A DNA stretch of 64,000 bases from an uncultured Alphaproteobacteria bacterium (GCA_902623585.1 CACNUO010000003.1:1-64000), one strand, 5' to 3'. Positions 46,366 to 55,894 are shown, counted from the first letter of the stretch. The notes: generated by a model not told the origin, from the sequence alone. Program-made: numbers and translations.

Positions 46366-47742
46366 ATGAAAAAAAAAATTTTTATTTGCGGTATTAGTAC
46401 TGAATGCTGCTCTTATTCAACATTAATACAAAATAAAAAAGATTTTGAAGTTTTAACTGGAAAAAAACTTTTAAAATATATAAATTTTCCATATTCCAAA
46501 CATAATAATATAACATTTATACCAAATAAATTTTATAGAAGTTTACCTGGTGGGCCTGTAGATAAAAAATTTTTTATAAAAACAATTAACAATATTACAA
46601 ATGATTTAATAAAATCAAAACCTATTGATGGTATTTTGCTAATCATGCATGGTGCTATGTATGTCAAAGGTATTAGTGATCCCGAAGGTTTTTTTATCAA
46701 AAAAATTCGCTCTAAAGTATCTAAAAACTGTAAAATATCATTATCTTATGATCTTCACGGGCAGATGACTGATACAATTATAAGAAATATCGATTATTTT
46801 GCAGCATATAAAACAGCCCCACATATTGACGTTAAGCAAACATATTCAAGATCATTGAAAATGTTAATAGATGGAATATTAAAAAATAAAAAAAATCATA
46901 TTATTTGGGAAAAAATACCAGTTTTAGTTTCAGGCGAAATGTCATCTACAATAGTTGAGCCATGTAAAAAAATTTATAAAAATCTTAATATTTTTAATAA
47001 ATTTAGTGGGATTAATGATTGTAATTTACTTATAGGATATGTTTGGGCTGATACTAAGAGGGCAACAGCTTCTGCAATTGTAAATTGTACAGATGTTAAT
47101 ACCGGTAAAAAAATTTGTAAGAAAATAGCACTAAGTTATTGGAATAATAGGTTTAATTTAGTTTATGATATGAAATCTTATAAATTAAATAAGATTTTTC
47201 ATGTAGTTAATAAAAAAAAATTTACAATTTTAGCCGATAGCGGAGACAATCCAACAGCTGGAGGAGTAGGTAGTAGAATAGATGTATTAGAGCACGTATT
47301 TAAAAACAAGATAGAGAACACACTATTTGCAGGAATTTATAATGAAGAAATTTTTAGAGAGCTAAAAAATAAAAAAAACAAAATTGTCATAAAAGATAGT
47401 ATCTCAAAAAAGAAAATTTCTATTTCAATTGATAAATTTTATCTAAAAAATGATAATGCGATTGTAATCTCAAATAATAATACAGTAATTTTTACTAAAT
47501 GCAGAAAACCTTTTCATTATCTGAGTGATTTTAGGGAATTAAATATAAATTTAAAAAAATATAAAATATTGATTGTAAAATCAGGATATCTTTCACCAGA
47601 ACTTAAAAAACTTAAAGCAGATAATTTTATGATTTTAACAGATGGATTTGTTACCCAAGATTTTAAAAGAATTAAAAATTTATTTAGGGAAAAACCAATT
47701 TATCCTTTTCAAAAAAATTTTAGATACAATATAGCTATTTAA
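46366..47742 (+). CDS. MlrC/M81-family metallo-amidohydrolase
   Basis: 458 residues from ATG 46366 (MKKKIFICGISTECC); an ATG at 46351 would overlap the PCD gene and add five residues. M81 landmarks: ILLIMHGAMYVKGISDPEGF, SYDLHGQMTD (metal histidine and aspartate), YKTAPHIDV and LADSGDNPTAGGVGSR. Named for microcystinase C, but most environmental members have unknown substrates. Closes the operon that begins at 44143. Confidence 0.85.
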   Translation: MKKKIFICGISTECCSYSTLIQNKKDFEVLTGKKLLKYINFPYSKHNNITFIPNKFYRSLPGGPVDKKFFIKTINNITNDLIKSKPIDGILLIMHGAMYVKGISDPEGFFIKKIRSKVSKNCKISLSYDLHGQMTDTIIRNIDYFAAYKTAPHIDVKQTYSRSLKMLIDGILKNKKNHIIWEKIPVLVSGEMSSTIVEPCKKIYKNLNIFNKFSGINDCNLLIGYVWADTKRATASAIVNCTDVNTGKKICKKIALSYWNNRFNLVYDMKSYKLNKIFHVVNKKKFTILADSGDNPTAGGVGSRIDVLEHVFKNKIENTLFAGIYNEEIFRELKNKKNKIVIKDSISKKKISISIDKFYLKNDNAIVISNNNTVIFTKCRKPFHYLSDFRELNINLKKYKILIVKSGYLSPELKKLKADNFMILTDGFVTQDFKRIKNLFREKPIYPFQKNFRYNIAI

Positions 47743-49134
47743 TTAAGTACCACAAAAAGTTTCAAATACTTTTTCACTTTCAAGAGGTGGGGTAATATAT
47801 TTTTTATTATCTATTTTCTCATAAGGTTTTTTTAGTAATTTTTCGAATTCATATAATTGACTGTAATTATTGCTGTACACTTCATTAATTATTTCTTCAA
47901 TAATATGATTCCTAGGTATAATTTGAGGATTAACATTTTTAAATTTTCTTATTTTATTATTTTTATATTTTTCTTCCCAATTTTTAAAAATCTTTTTATC
48001 AAGAGTATTATTTTCTAAATCTAAAAATGTATTTGTATAATCAAGTTTATAAATATGCATCAAATCTAAAAATTCTTTAATAATTTCTTCGTTATTATTA
48101 TTAGTAGTATCTAAATTTAATTTCATAGACATCATTGTTAACCAAGATTGATTAAATAATTTTTTATATTTATTTAATATATCTTTGATTTTTTTGATTG
48201 CTGTTTTTTCATTTGGATCAATTAAATGAAGAAAAGTTTCAGCAAATCTTGCTAAATTCCACAACGTTATTTTTGATTGATTTTCAAAAGAATATCTTCC
48301 CATTTTATCAATTGAGCTGAAAACTTTTTTTGGATTATATTCATCCAAATATGCTGCTGGACCATAATCTATAGTTTCACCTGATAAAGACATATTATCG
48401 GTATTCATAACACCATGAATAAAACCAACTCTCATCCAATCTACGACTAACTTAATTTGTAAATCACAGATTGTCTCATAAAATTTTAAATATTTATCAT
48501 TATTATTATCTATATCAGGATACAGTCTTGAAATTGTATAAGATATAAAGTTTTGAAATTCCTCTCTATTTTTTAAAAGACTTCCAAATTGAAAAGTTCC
48601 CACTCTAATATGCGATTTTGCAACTCTAATTAAAACTGCGCCAGGTTCTAATCTATCACGTAATACATTTTCACCAGTAGTAATAACAGCTAGTGCTCTG
48701 GTTGATGGTATACCAAGATTATGCATAGCTTCACTTAATATGTATTCCCTTATCATTGGGCCTAATGCAGCTTTTCCGTCTCCATTTCTAGAGTAGGGTG
48801 TTTGGCCTGATCCTTTTAGCTGTATATCTACTCTTTGTTTATTATTAGTAATATGTTCACCAATAATTACAGCTCTGCCATCGCCTAAAATTGTAAAATT
48901 TCCAAATTGATGTCCAGCATAAGCTTGAGAAAAGTAATTTTTATTTAATTTATTTTTTCCTAAAAGAATATTACACTTTTCATCATCATCATATTTACTA
49001 AAATCTAAATTTAAATCCCTAGCAAGGTCACTATTAAACAAAACTAATTTTTTATTACTAAAATTTTCAGGATTAACTTTACTATAAAAAATACTAGGTA
49101 ATTTTGTATAACTGTCTTGAAAATTCCAAACCAT
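47743..49134 (-). CDS. selO: Protein adenylyltransferase SelO (YdiU)
   Basis: 463-residue pseudokinase that AMPylates proteins under redox stress. Family blocks are visible: NYFSQAYAGHQFGNFTILGDGRA, KGSGQTPYSRNGDGKAALGPMIREY, TRALAVITTGE, EPGAVLIRVAKSHIRVGTFQFG and GVMNTDNMSLSGETIDYGPAAYLDEY. The C-terminus ends FCGT, with a Cys at the site that is selenocysteine in many eukaryotes. Convergent with MlrC. Confidence 0.93.
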   Translation of the reverse strand: MVWNFQDSYTKLPSIFYSKVNPENFSNKKLVLFNSDLARDLNLDFSKYDDDEKCNILLGKNKLNKNYFSQAYAGHQFGNFTILGDGRAVIIGEHITNNKQRVDIQLKGSGQTPYSRNGDGKAALGPMIREYILSEAMHNLGIPSTRALAVITTGENVLRDRLEPGAVLIRVAKSHIRVGTFQFGSLLKNREEFQNFISYTISRLYPDIDNNNDKYLKFYETICDLQIKLVVDWMRVGFIHGVMNTDNMSLSGETIDYGPAAYLDEYNPKKVFSSIDKMGRYSFENQSKITLWNLARFAETFLHLIDPNEKTAIKKIKDILNKYKKLFNQSWLTMMSMKLNLDTTNNNNEEIIKEFLDLMHIYKLDYTNTFLDLENNTLDKKIFKNWEEKYKNNKIRKFKNVNPQIIPRNHIIEEIINEVYSNNYSQLYEFEKLLKKPYEKIDNKKYITPPLESEKVFETFCGT

Positions 49135-49204
49135 TTTAAATAAATATATATAAATTTTTTGAATTTAACATCTACAACTTTAGTATATATGTATTAAGTC
49201 AGAG

Positions 49205-49987
49205 ATGAATACCATAATTGATATAGTTAATCAGTCAAAACATCCAATACATAGCGATGAATATATTCAATATTGCAATAATGAAATTAAAAAAAATTCT
49301 ATACTAATTTTAAATGATTTTTTAACAAATGGCTGCTTAAATGAATTAATTACTGAAGCACATAGATTACAAGATCAAGCTTTCTATTGTTCTCAAAATC
49401 ATACTATCTTACTTAATAAACATGATAAATTAAGTGACTTGAATGATCCTTTAAATAGAGAGGTTGTAAGTGATAAAGGTTGTGTTCCTCATGATTTGTT
49501 AAATCATCAATCAAAATTAAATACTTTATATCAATCAAATATATTTAAAAATTTTTTAAAAGGTGTCTTAAATTTAAAAGATATCTATCCATACAGTGAT
49601 ACCTTATCTTCCATAAATTATAATTATTATCAAAAATCACAACAGCTTGGATGGCATTTTGATAATGCATCATTTGCTATTACTTTAATGATACAATCAT
49701 CAGATATAGGTGGTGAATTTGAATATGTTAGTAAAGGTAGAAATTTTTCTGAAAACTATATCGATAAATCATATATTAAAGATATTTTAGATAGAAAAAT
49801 TTTACCACAAAAAGCAGATGTTGATGCCGGTACTCTGATATTATTTTATGGTAGAAATTATTTGCATCGTGTAACACCAGTAGAGTCTGAAAAACCAAGA
49901 ATATTAGTAACACTTAATTATAATGAAGAAGAGGGCACAATGCTTTCAGAAAATGCAAGATTAACATTTTTTGGTAGAATTAACTAA
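49205..49987 (+). CDS. 2-oxoglutarate/Fe(II) dioxygenase, ArpA/HalD-like
   Basis: 260 residues. Jelly-roll facial triad H151-x-D153 in LGWHFDNASFA and H221 in YGRNYLHRVTPV, with the 2-oxoglutarate-binding arginine in KPRILVTLNY. N-terminal ~90 residues are helical and match the HalD/ArpA branch. The aspartate is intact, so hydroxylation rather than halogenation is expected. Substrate may be a free amino acid or small molecule. Overlaps the convergent TupA gene by four bases. Confidence 0.78.
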   Translation: MNTIIDIVNQSKHPIHSDEYIQYCNNEIKKNSILILNDFLTNGCLNELITEAHRLQDQAFYCSQNHTILLNKHDKLSDLNDPLNREVVSDKGCVPHDLLNHQSKLNTLYQSNIFKNFLKGVLNLKDIYPYSDTLSSINYNYYQKSQQLGWHFDNASFAITLMIQSSDIGGEFEYVSKGRNFSENYIDKSYIKDILDRKILPQKADVDAGTLILFYGRNYLHRVTPVESEKPRILVTLNYNEEEGTMLSENARLTFFGRIN

Positions 49988-50778
49988 TTATGATTAAAGA
50001 AAAATAATTGTTTTCCATTTACTCGATAATTATTAATCAATTTTTTTGCTTCTTCTGACGTAATCCAAACAATATATTTTTTAGCCTCTTCAATATTTAA
50101 ATTATTATTTATCTTATTGCTTACTAAAATTATCCCATATTGATTAAATAATGGTGGTAAATTTTCACAGACAATTTGTAGATTTTCTTTTTTATTAAAA
50201 GCTATCCAAGTGCTACGATCACTAAGAGTGTAAGCATTCTTTTGATTAGCTATTAATAATGTTGAGCCCATTCCCTGACCAACACTGAGATACCAATTTT
50301 CTTTAAATGGTATATTTATATTTGATAATTCCCAAAGCTCTTTCTCCTTTTTGTGTGTTCCACTCTCATCACCTCTTGATACAAATAATAATTTTGATTT
50401 TTTTATTTCAATCATTTTATTTTCAATTGAAGAGCATGTTTTGTTATCTTTTTTTGGTCCTATCAAGACAAAATCATTATACATCAAATCATATCTTAGG
50501 GTGCCATATCCCTTATCCATAAATTCTAGCTCTGATTTTTTATGATGAACTAATAAAATTTCAACATTTCCATCCATTGCAACTTTAATTGCCTGACCTG
50601 TTCCAAGAGATAATGCTCTGACTTTTATTTTATATTTTTTTTCAAATTCTTTGTTAATATATTCTAATAAACCCGTATCGTGTGTAGAAGTTGTGCTTGC
50701 TATTGTTATATGTTTATCATTAGCTAGAGCATTCTTAATCAAGAATATTAAAATAAATATAAGTAAAAATCTAATCAT
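49984..50778 (-). CDS. tupA: TupA-like tungstate-binding periplasmic protein
   Basis: 264 residues with a signal peptide (about 1-19). The anion-binding motif block is recognisable: IASTTSTHDTGLLEYI, SLGTGQAIKVAMDGN, GYGTLRYDLMYNDFVLIGP, SRGDESGTHKKEKELW and YTLSDRSTW. This matches TupA rather than ModA. The partner permease and ATPase genes (tupB, tupC) are not in the window, so it may be an orphan or pair with genes elsewhere. Confidence 0.83.
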   Translation of the reverse strand: MIRFLLIFILIFLIKNALANDKHITIASTTSTHDTGLLEYINKEFEKKYKIKVRALSLGTGQAIKVAMDGNVEILLVHHKKSELEFMDKGYGTLRYDLMYNDFVLIGPKKDNKTCSSIENKMIEIKKSKLLFVSRGDESGTHKKEKELWELSNINIPFKENWYLSVGQGMGSTLLIANQKNAYTLSDRSTWIAFNKKENLQIVCENLPPLFNQYGIILVSNKINNNLNIEEAKKYIVWITSEEAKKLINNYRVNGKQLFFFNHN

Positions 50779-50838
50779 AAAACTTGATACATCTTATAGT
50801 ACTTACTAAATATATTTATATATTTTGAAAGGATAGTT

Positions 50839-51024
50839 ATGAAAATTATCAAAGTTTTAGAAAAAACTGAACTAGTAATAGTCGATTTAGAGGTAAATTT
50901 AGGCAAAGAAAAAAGAAATGGTTTAACATTATGTGTTAAATATAATGGTGATTATTATCCATTAAATACTGCACATGATGGAAGGCCAATTTTAATGAAT
51001 AAAGAGAATGTAATTAAAAATTAA
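50839..51024 (+). CDS. Hypothetical protein, 61 residues
   Basis: Preceded by an AAAGGA element (50828-50833), one of the better ribosome sites in the window, which supports a real start. The translation is strand-rich, with NGLTLCVKYNGDYYPLNTA; no signal peptide or membrane segment. No family recognised. The 3' end overlaps the convergent DUF3147 gene by 11 bases. Confidence 0.55.
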   Translation: MKIIKVLEKTELVIVDLEVNLGKEKRNGLTLCVKYNGDYYPLNTAHDGRPILMNKENVIKN

Positions 51025-51361
51025 AATTCAATTTTTTAATTATAAACATGAAAATAGCATAAGCTATTGCAGTACTGATTATTGAAACAATTAGTGAAAA
51101 AACAAAATTTTGTTTAAATTTCAAAAGAATAGGTAAAACAATAAAAAAAACAAAAGAAGGAATACTCATAACAATTGTACTATAAGATAACTCTATTACT
51201 TTTTGATAATCCTTTGTGTCCCAATATAACCATATAAAAGCTAATAAAGATGTTAGTGGTAAGGAAACAATTATTGCAGCAGTCCAAGTATATTTTTTTG
51301 CTATTTCAGATACTGCAACAATTATAATAGCACTTATTATAGTTTTAAGAAAAAAATACAT
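51014..51361 (-). CDS. DUF3147 membrane protein
   Basis: 115 residues and four predicted helices. The N-terminal half carries the family pattern, IIVAVSEIAKKYTWTAAIIVSLPLTSLLAFIWLYWDT, with a middle PSFVFFIVLPILL. Function unknown. Its ATG shares one base with the stop of the EamA gene upstream, so the pair is translationally coupled. Confidence 0.82.
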   Translation of the reverse strand: MYFFLKTIISAIIIVAVSEIAKKYTWTAAIIVSLPLTSLLAFIWLYWDTKDYQKVIELSYSTIVMSIPSFVFFIVLPILLKFKQNFVFSLIVSIISTAIAYAIFMFIIKKLNFNF

Positions 51362-52221
51362 TATTTACTTACATTTGTTCTTGTAGCTATATAGACACCA
51401 AATGTACAAATTAATAGTCCAATAATATCAATTATAAATAATTTTTCATCTAAAACAAACCAAGCCATTACAGCAGTAGTTGGAGGAACAAGGAAAAAAA
51501 GACTGCTAGTTTTAGAAGCTGTTCCATTTTTTATTAGATACATAAGTATTGCGTACGCTCCAAAAGACACCATAATGATTTGCCACGATATTGATAAAAT
51601 AAAACGTTTATCAAAATTAATAAATGATATTTCAAAAAATAATGAAATTATAAATAAAAATATTCCAGCACTTAATGCTTGATAAAAATTATTAACTGAA
51701 AGACTTATTTCATGAGTAAATTTTTTTTGCCAAATAGTAGCTGAAGTTGCTCCTAAAAGTGCAACAATAGAAGCAATAACACCTATTGTTGGGATTTCTG
51801 TTCCAATATCATAACCTATAACTAATATAGTACCTAAAAAACCAAAAAATATTCCTATCCATTGCGTAACAGTAACTTTTTCTTTTAAAATAGGTCCACT
51901 TAGAATATTTGTTAAAATAGGTTGGAGGCATACAATTAACGCAGATAATGTTGCAGTAAGTCCCATAGAATAAGAAAAAAATACTCCACCTAAATAAAAT
52001 CCATGAAAAAGAATTCCAGTAATCATAGCTTGAAAGATTAAATTTCGATTTATTCTTATTCTTTCCCTAAAAATAATAGAAAAAATTAAAAAAAATACAC
52101 TTACAATACAAAACCTAAAACATAATGCAGCAAAAGGGCTTGCTGATTGCACAATAAATTGACCACTTATAAAAGCACTACTCCAAAAAAAGATAAATAG
52201 ATATGAAAGATATAGGTTCAT
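51361..52221 (-). CDS. EamA/DMT-family permease
   Basis: 286 residues, ten helices. N-terminal FWSSAFISGQFIVQSASPFAALCFRF, a motif common in the YdcZ/RhaT-like EamA branch, GLTATLSALIVCLQPILTNILSGPILKEKV and a second half ending FVLDEKLFIIDIIGLLICTFGVYIATR. Inner-membrane exporter or importer of a small metabolite. Coupled to the DUF3147 gene. Confidence 0.85.
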   Translation of the reverse strand: MNLYLSYLFIFFWSSAFISGQFIVQSASPFAALCFRFCIVSVFFLIFSIIFRERIRINRNLIFQAMITGILFHGFYLGGVFFSYSMGLTATLSALIVCLQPILTNILSGPILKEKVTVTQWIGIFFGFLGTILVIGYDIGTEIPTIGVIASIVALLGATSATIWQKKFTHEISLSVNNFYQALSAGIFLFIISLFFEISFINFDKRFILSISWQIIMVSFGAYAILMYLIKNGTASKTSSLFFLVPPTTAVMAWFVLDEKLFIIDIIGLLICTFGVYIATRTNVSK

Positions 52222-52281
52222 TATAAATAATAATTCTATTCTTTATTTATAAATGTTATGAAAATTTATTCATAGAATAAA

Positions 52282-52683
52282 ATGCTTAGCAATAAAATCA
52301 ATTTTTTTTGTCCAAATTGTAGTTCAGATAAATATATTGGTAAAACTACTATAGGAAAAAAATATAAAGATGAACCATATAAAAATGTAACATCTGAAAT
52401 ACAATGCGCTCAGTGTTTTATGGATATTCCATCAATTATTTCAGAAAATATTTCTCCTGATAAGCAAAATGAAATGTCCAAACTTTGGAATGAAATATAT
52501 AAACCATCACATAAAGAAAGTGCTGCACAATGTTCAAAATGTTTTAGGTATTATTGGGAAATAGAAAAATATTTATCTGAACATAATATTTCTTCAAAAG
52601 ACATTTTCTATCAAACTTATAATCCTAAAAAATCAATTGGAGATTTAATTTGTAAGATTTGTGATCCAACATCTTTTAAATAA
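52282..52683 (+). CDS. Hypothetical zinc-ribbon protein with four CxxC pairs
   Basis: 133 residues. Pairs CPNC, CAQC, CSKC and CKIC, spaced so that two zinc ribbons could form from pairs 1-2 and 3-4. No signal or membrane segment. No family recognised, and nothing in sequence suggests an enzyme. Five bases separate it from the next EamA gene on the same strand. Confidence 0.6.
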   Translation: MLSNKINFFCPNCSSDKYIGKTTIGKKYKDEPYKNVTSEIQCAQCFMDIPSIISENISPDKQNEMSKLWNEIYKPSHKESAAQCSKCFRYYWEIEKYLSEHNISSKDIFYQTYNPKKSIGDLICKICDPTSFK

Positions 52684-52688
52684 AATTA

Positions 52689-53534
52689 ATGTTAGCATAT
52701 ATTCTTAATATATCAGGTTGGCTTTTATTACCTTTCATGGATGGTATTGCAAAATATCTATCTGCAGAAATACATTTCATACAAATTGTTTGGGGTAGGT
52801 ATTTTTTTATGCTTTTAGTTAGTTTTCCACTAGCATTTATATTTTTTAGAAAAGAAATTAGTTTTCCTAAAACAATTTCAGTACAGTTATTTAGAAGTTT
52901 TTTTTTATTTTTATCTACCGTTTTTTTCTTTTATGCAATTTCAGTTATAACTTTAGCAGAAGCTTTAACCCTTGCATTTATCTCTCCAATAATAGTGACA
53001 ATATTATCAATTTTTTATTTAAAAGAAAAAGTTGGACTTCATCGATGGACTGCAGTTTTGATTGGGTTTTTTGGTGTTATGATTATTATAAGACCAGGTT
53101 TTATAGAAATTAATTTTGCATCTTTCTCAGCTATTGCAGCAGGAATTTCATACGCTTTTTACATAATTTATACTCGAAAATTATCTTTTACAGATAGTGC
53201 TGTTGTTACTTTGCTTTTTACAGGTATCGTAGGTTGTATTTTTATATCTCTTATTGTTCCTTTTTACTGGATAAATTTAGATTTAAGACAATTATTATTG
53301 CTTATCTCATTAGCTTCAATTGGAACTTTAGGACATTTTTTAATAATTCTTTCTTTAAGACTTGGAGAAGCTTCTAAACTAGCTCCTTTGGGTTATTTTG
53401 AGATCTCCACAAATATACTTGTTGGATATGCCTTCTTCGGTGATTTGCCTGATATTTGGATTTATTTAGGATTATCTTTAATTGTTTTTAGCGGTATTTA
53501 TATTTTTATTAGAGAAAGAAGAGAGATTAAATAA
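52689..53534 (+). CDS. EamA/DMT-family permease
   Basis: 281 residues. Classic first-repeat signature EALTLAFISPIIVTILSIFYLKEKVGLHRWTAVLIGFFGVMIIIRPG and second-repeat GEASKLAPLGYFEISTNILVGYAFFGDLPDIWIYLGLSLIVFSGIYIFIRERR. Closest of the set to the 56846 gene in this window; possible duplicates. Ends one base before the convergent EamA gene. Confidence 0.88.
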   Translation: MLAYILNISGWLLLPFMDGIAKYLSAEIHFIQIVWGRYFFMLLVSFPLAFIFFRKEISFPKTISVQLFRSFFLFLSTVFFFYAISVITLAEALTLAFISPIIVTILSIFYLKEKVGLHRWTAVLIGFFGVMIIIRPGFIEINFASFSAIAAGISYAFYIIYTRKLSFTDSAVVTLLFTGIVGCIFISLIVPFYWINLDLRQLLLLISLASIGTLGHFLIILSLRLGEASKLAPLGYFEISTNILVGYAFFGDLPDIWIYLGLSLIVFSGIYIFIRERREIK

Positions 53535-53535
53535 A

Positions 53536-54390
53536 CTAATTAGTTTTTCTAGTTGTTTGATAAATAAATATTGTAACAGATCCAAGCAGTAGGGCTCCTC
53601 CTATAATTGTATTTAGAGGCGGTATTTCATTTATAACAAACCAAACCCAAGCAGTACCTAAAACACTCTCTAATAAAAATATTAGAGCTACTTCGTGTGC
53701 TGGAGCAAATTTAGGTGAAATTGTTAAAATCATAAATGGAATAGGTAGTATTAATAAGCACATTATGAAAAGAAACAAAATTTGATCATTATTTAAATCA
53801 AAGTTAATTCCAAATGGTAAAGCGTAAAGAGCTGATATTAAACATCCTAATAAACATGCCGGTACCAAATCTTTATTTTTAAATAATCTAACAAGAACCA
53901 TACTAAAACCCATTCCTATTGCTACAATTAGAGCCATAATATCTCCGTATAATCCCGTAGTTGTAAAGCTTCCTATTCCAATGATTATCATTGCAAGCAT
54001 AGCAATTAAAATCACTATCCATGTAAAAAGACTAGGTATTTCTTTAAGTATAAAAACTGAAAATATTGCAGCAAAAATAGGAGCTGATGCAATTAGAACT
54101 AATGTATTAGCTACTGCAGTATTTTGAATTGAATATACAAAACAAATATGAGTTATAGCATAGAGAATAGCATAGATTATCCCTGGTACACCAATTAGAT
54201 AAAATGATTTAAGAAAAGATCTTTTGTAAGTATAAATGAGAAAAATTAATATCGTAACAATTGGTAGAGCGCTTCTATAAAATATTAAACTAAAATCGTC
54301 TAAATTTACTAATCTAATAAATAAACTATCAGGGCTAAGTATTAAAACCCCAACAAATGATAGTATAAGCCCCTTATTTCTTGTTTTCAT
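53536..54390 (-). CDS. EamA/DMT-family permease
   Basis: 284 residues and ten helices. Opens with SFVGVLILSPDSLFIRL, has TAVANTLVLIASAPIFAAIFSVFILKEIPSLFTW and ends EVALIFLLESVLGTAWVWFVINEIPPLNTIIGGALLLGSV. Different branch from its neighbour. Convergent with the previous EamA gene. Confidence 0.87.
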   Translation of the reverse strand: MKTRNKGLILSFVGVLILSPDSLFIRLVNLDDFSLIFYRSALPIVTILIFLIYTYKRSFLKSFYLIGVPGIIYAILYAITHICFVYSIQNTAVANTLVLIASAPIFAAIFSVFILKEIPSLFTWIVILIAMLAMIIIGIGSFTTTGLYGDIMALIVAIGMGFSMVLVRLFKNKDLVPACLLGCLISALYALPFGINFDLNNDQILFLFIMCLLILPIPFMILTISPKFAPAHEVALIFLLESVLGTAWVWFVINEIPPLNTIIGGALLLGSVTIFIYQTTRKTN

Positions 54391-54458
54391 AAATATTTGA
54401 AAATAAATAGATTATTAATATATCTATCAGTATCGTTCTTTAATTCACACTTGTTTTT

Positions 54459-54866
54459 ATGAAAAAATTACTTTTTTTATGTTTTATTTTTTTATCACTA
54501 AATACTCACGCCTTAGATTCAAATAAATTAATAAACCTTGTTGATTTAAAAATACTTTTTGATCTTCAAAAGAATGATTGGAACGAAAATGTTCTTTTTC
54601 TCATAAAAAAGAATTCATTTTCTAAAGTAGATAATGACTCAGAAGTATTTTATTTAAAATCAATATTTAATGATGGCGAAATAATTACAATGCCAATTTT
54701 TTCTAAGGATATTGTTGAAAAAATTATATTTGAATATATTTTTTTAGATCACAATAAACAAAATTTAAAAATCATAAATAATCATTTTAATTCTTTTAAA
54801 AATTTTTGTTTTGAATATCTCTATAATGACAAGTCTATACGAGTAGTTATTACTAAATGTAATTAA
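54459..54866 (+). CDS. Hypothetical secreted protein, 135 residues
   Basis: Signal peptide about 1-18, cut near THA-LDSN. The rest is a mixed alpha/beta sequence rich in Lys, Asn and Phe with two cysteines (about residues 121 and 134) that could form a disulfide. No family recognised. The stop overlaps the convergent deacetylase gene by four bases. Confidence 0.5.
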   Translation: MKKLLFLCFIFLSLNTHALDSNKLINLVDLKILFDLQKNDWNENVLFLIKKNSFSKVDNDSEVFYLKSIFNDGEIITMPIFSKDIVEKIIFEYIFLDHNKQNLKIINNHFNSFKNFCFEYLYNDKSIRVVITKCN

Positions 54867-55771
54867 TTAAAAACCATTGATGTAGCTTTAAAAATTAAAC
54901 TATGTCTTTTAGCTAATTCTAATTTATCATTTGAATATCCACCACCTATTACTGTCGCAATAGGAATTGATTTATTTTTAAAAAATTCTAACACTGTAAT
55001 ATCTCTTTTTAATAATCCTTCAGTTGTTATTTTTAAATTTCCTAATTTATCATTCTCATGAATATCAACTCCAGTATCAAAAATTACTAAATCAGGATTA
55101 AAATTTTTTATACAACTATTAAGTGTTTGATATAATATTTCTAAATATTCATTATCTTCTAAATTATCATCTAATTCAACATCCATGTCACTTATTGATT
55201 TTCTAAATGGAAAATTATTTTTACAATGAATTGAACATGTAAAAATTTTATCATTATCTTTAAGGATTGAGGCTGTACCATCTCCTTGATGCACATCAGT
55301 GTCAAAAATTAATATTTTTTTTACTTGATGGGTTCTTATTAAATGTAATGAAGCATAAGCCAAATCGTTAAAAACACAGTATCCTGAACCAAAATCTCTA
55401 TGACTATGGTGTGTGCCACCTGCTAAATGATTTGCTATACCATTCTTAATTGCTTCTTTGCATGTTAATAGAGTTCCATTAACTGCTAAAAAGGAGCGAT
55501 GAGAAAGTGTTTCTGACCATTTAAAACCCAATCTTCTTATTTCTTTATCGGATAAAGTACCATTTTTAATTTTTAATACGTAATCTAAATTATGACATAT
55601 AGAAACTTCATTAACACTTGCTTTTTGAGGATTTAGAATTTTTGCACGATGATAAAAATCTGAAGTTTTTAATTCATTATATAAATCTGAAAACTTACTG
55701 GCAGAAAATTTATGATTTTCAGGCAGAGGAATGTCATAATCTTCGTGTGTTACCCAACTGATTTTTTTCAT
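54863..55771 (-). CDS. Histone-deacetylase-superfamily amidohydrolase
   Basis: 302 residues. Zinc-site motifs in arginase/deacetylase fold order: LAGGTHHSHRDFGSGYCVFNDLAYA (catalytic His pair), FDTDVHQGDGTASI (ligand Asp and His), and FDTGVDIHENDKLGNL (ligand Asp), then VIGGGY. Bacterial homologues remove acetyl groups from polyamines or other small amides. Expected cytoplasmic; partner genes do not reveal the substrate. Confidence 0.86.
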   Translation of the reverse strand: MKKISWVTHEDYDIPLPENHKFSASKFSDLYNELKTSDFYHRAKILNPQKASVNEVSICHNLDYVLKIKNGTLSDKEIRRLGFKWSETLSHRSFLAVNGTLLTCKEAIKNGIANHLAGGTHHSHRDFGSGYCVFNDLAYASLHLIRTHQVKKILIFDTDVHQGDGTASILKDNDKIFTCSIHCKNNFPFRKSISDMDVELDDNLEDNEYLEILYQTLNSCIKNFNPDLVIFDTGVDIHENDKLGNLKITTEGLLKRDITVLEFFKNKSIPIATVIGGGYSNDKLELAKRHSLIFKATSMVFN

Positions 55772-55825
55772 AAATTTGCCTCTTTTTAACTCAATTTATG
55801 CCAAAATTAATTTGTACATAGAATA

Positions 55826-55894
55826 TGTGGCACTAATCTACCAATATATATTTAGTGAGTAAATGTATTCTATCCATAAAGAATTAGTGTCACA
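55826..55894. promoter_or_regulatory. Paired GTG-N-CAC motif upstream of PhyH-type gene
   Basis: TGTGGCACTAAT at 55826-55837 and its near-perfect reverse complement ATTAGTGTCACA at 55883-55894 (11 of 12 match) form an inverted pair with centres 60 bases apart. Each core GTG-N-CAC is itself palindromic. The pair ends 109 bases before the ATG at 56004. The same element type occurs at 59444-59517. A 23-codon hydrophobic ORF (55901-55972) also lies in this gap but has little support. Confidence 0.4.

Noticed and set aside
47743..47760. Selenocysteine at the SelO C-terminus
   Set aside because: The conserved position is an ordinary TGT cysteine codon and the stop is TAA; no in-frame TGA is involved.
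49651..49665. HalD-like radical halogenase
   Set aside because: Halogenases of this fold replace the aspartate of HxD with Gly or Ala; here D153 is intact, so hydroxylase is the better call.
52220..52256. AT-rich inverted repeat between divergent genes
   Set aside because: The arms are made only of A and T apart from one outer C/G pair; such repeats are expected by chance in this base composition.
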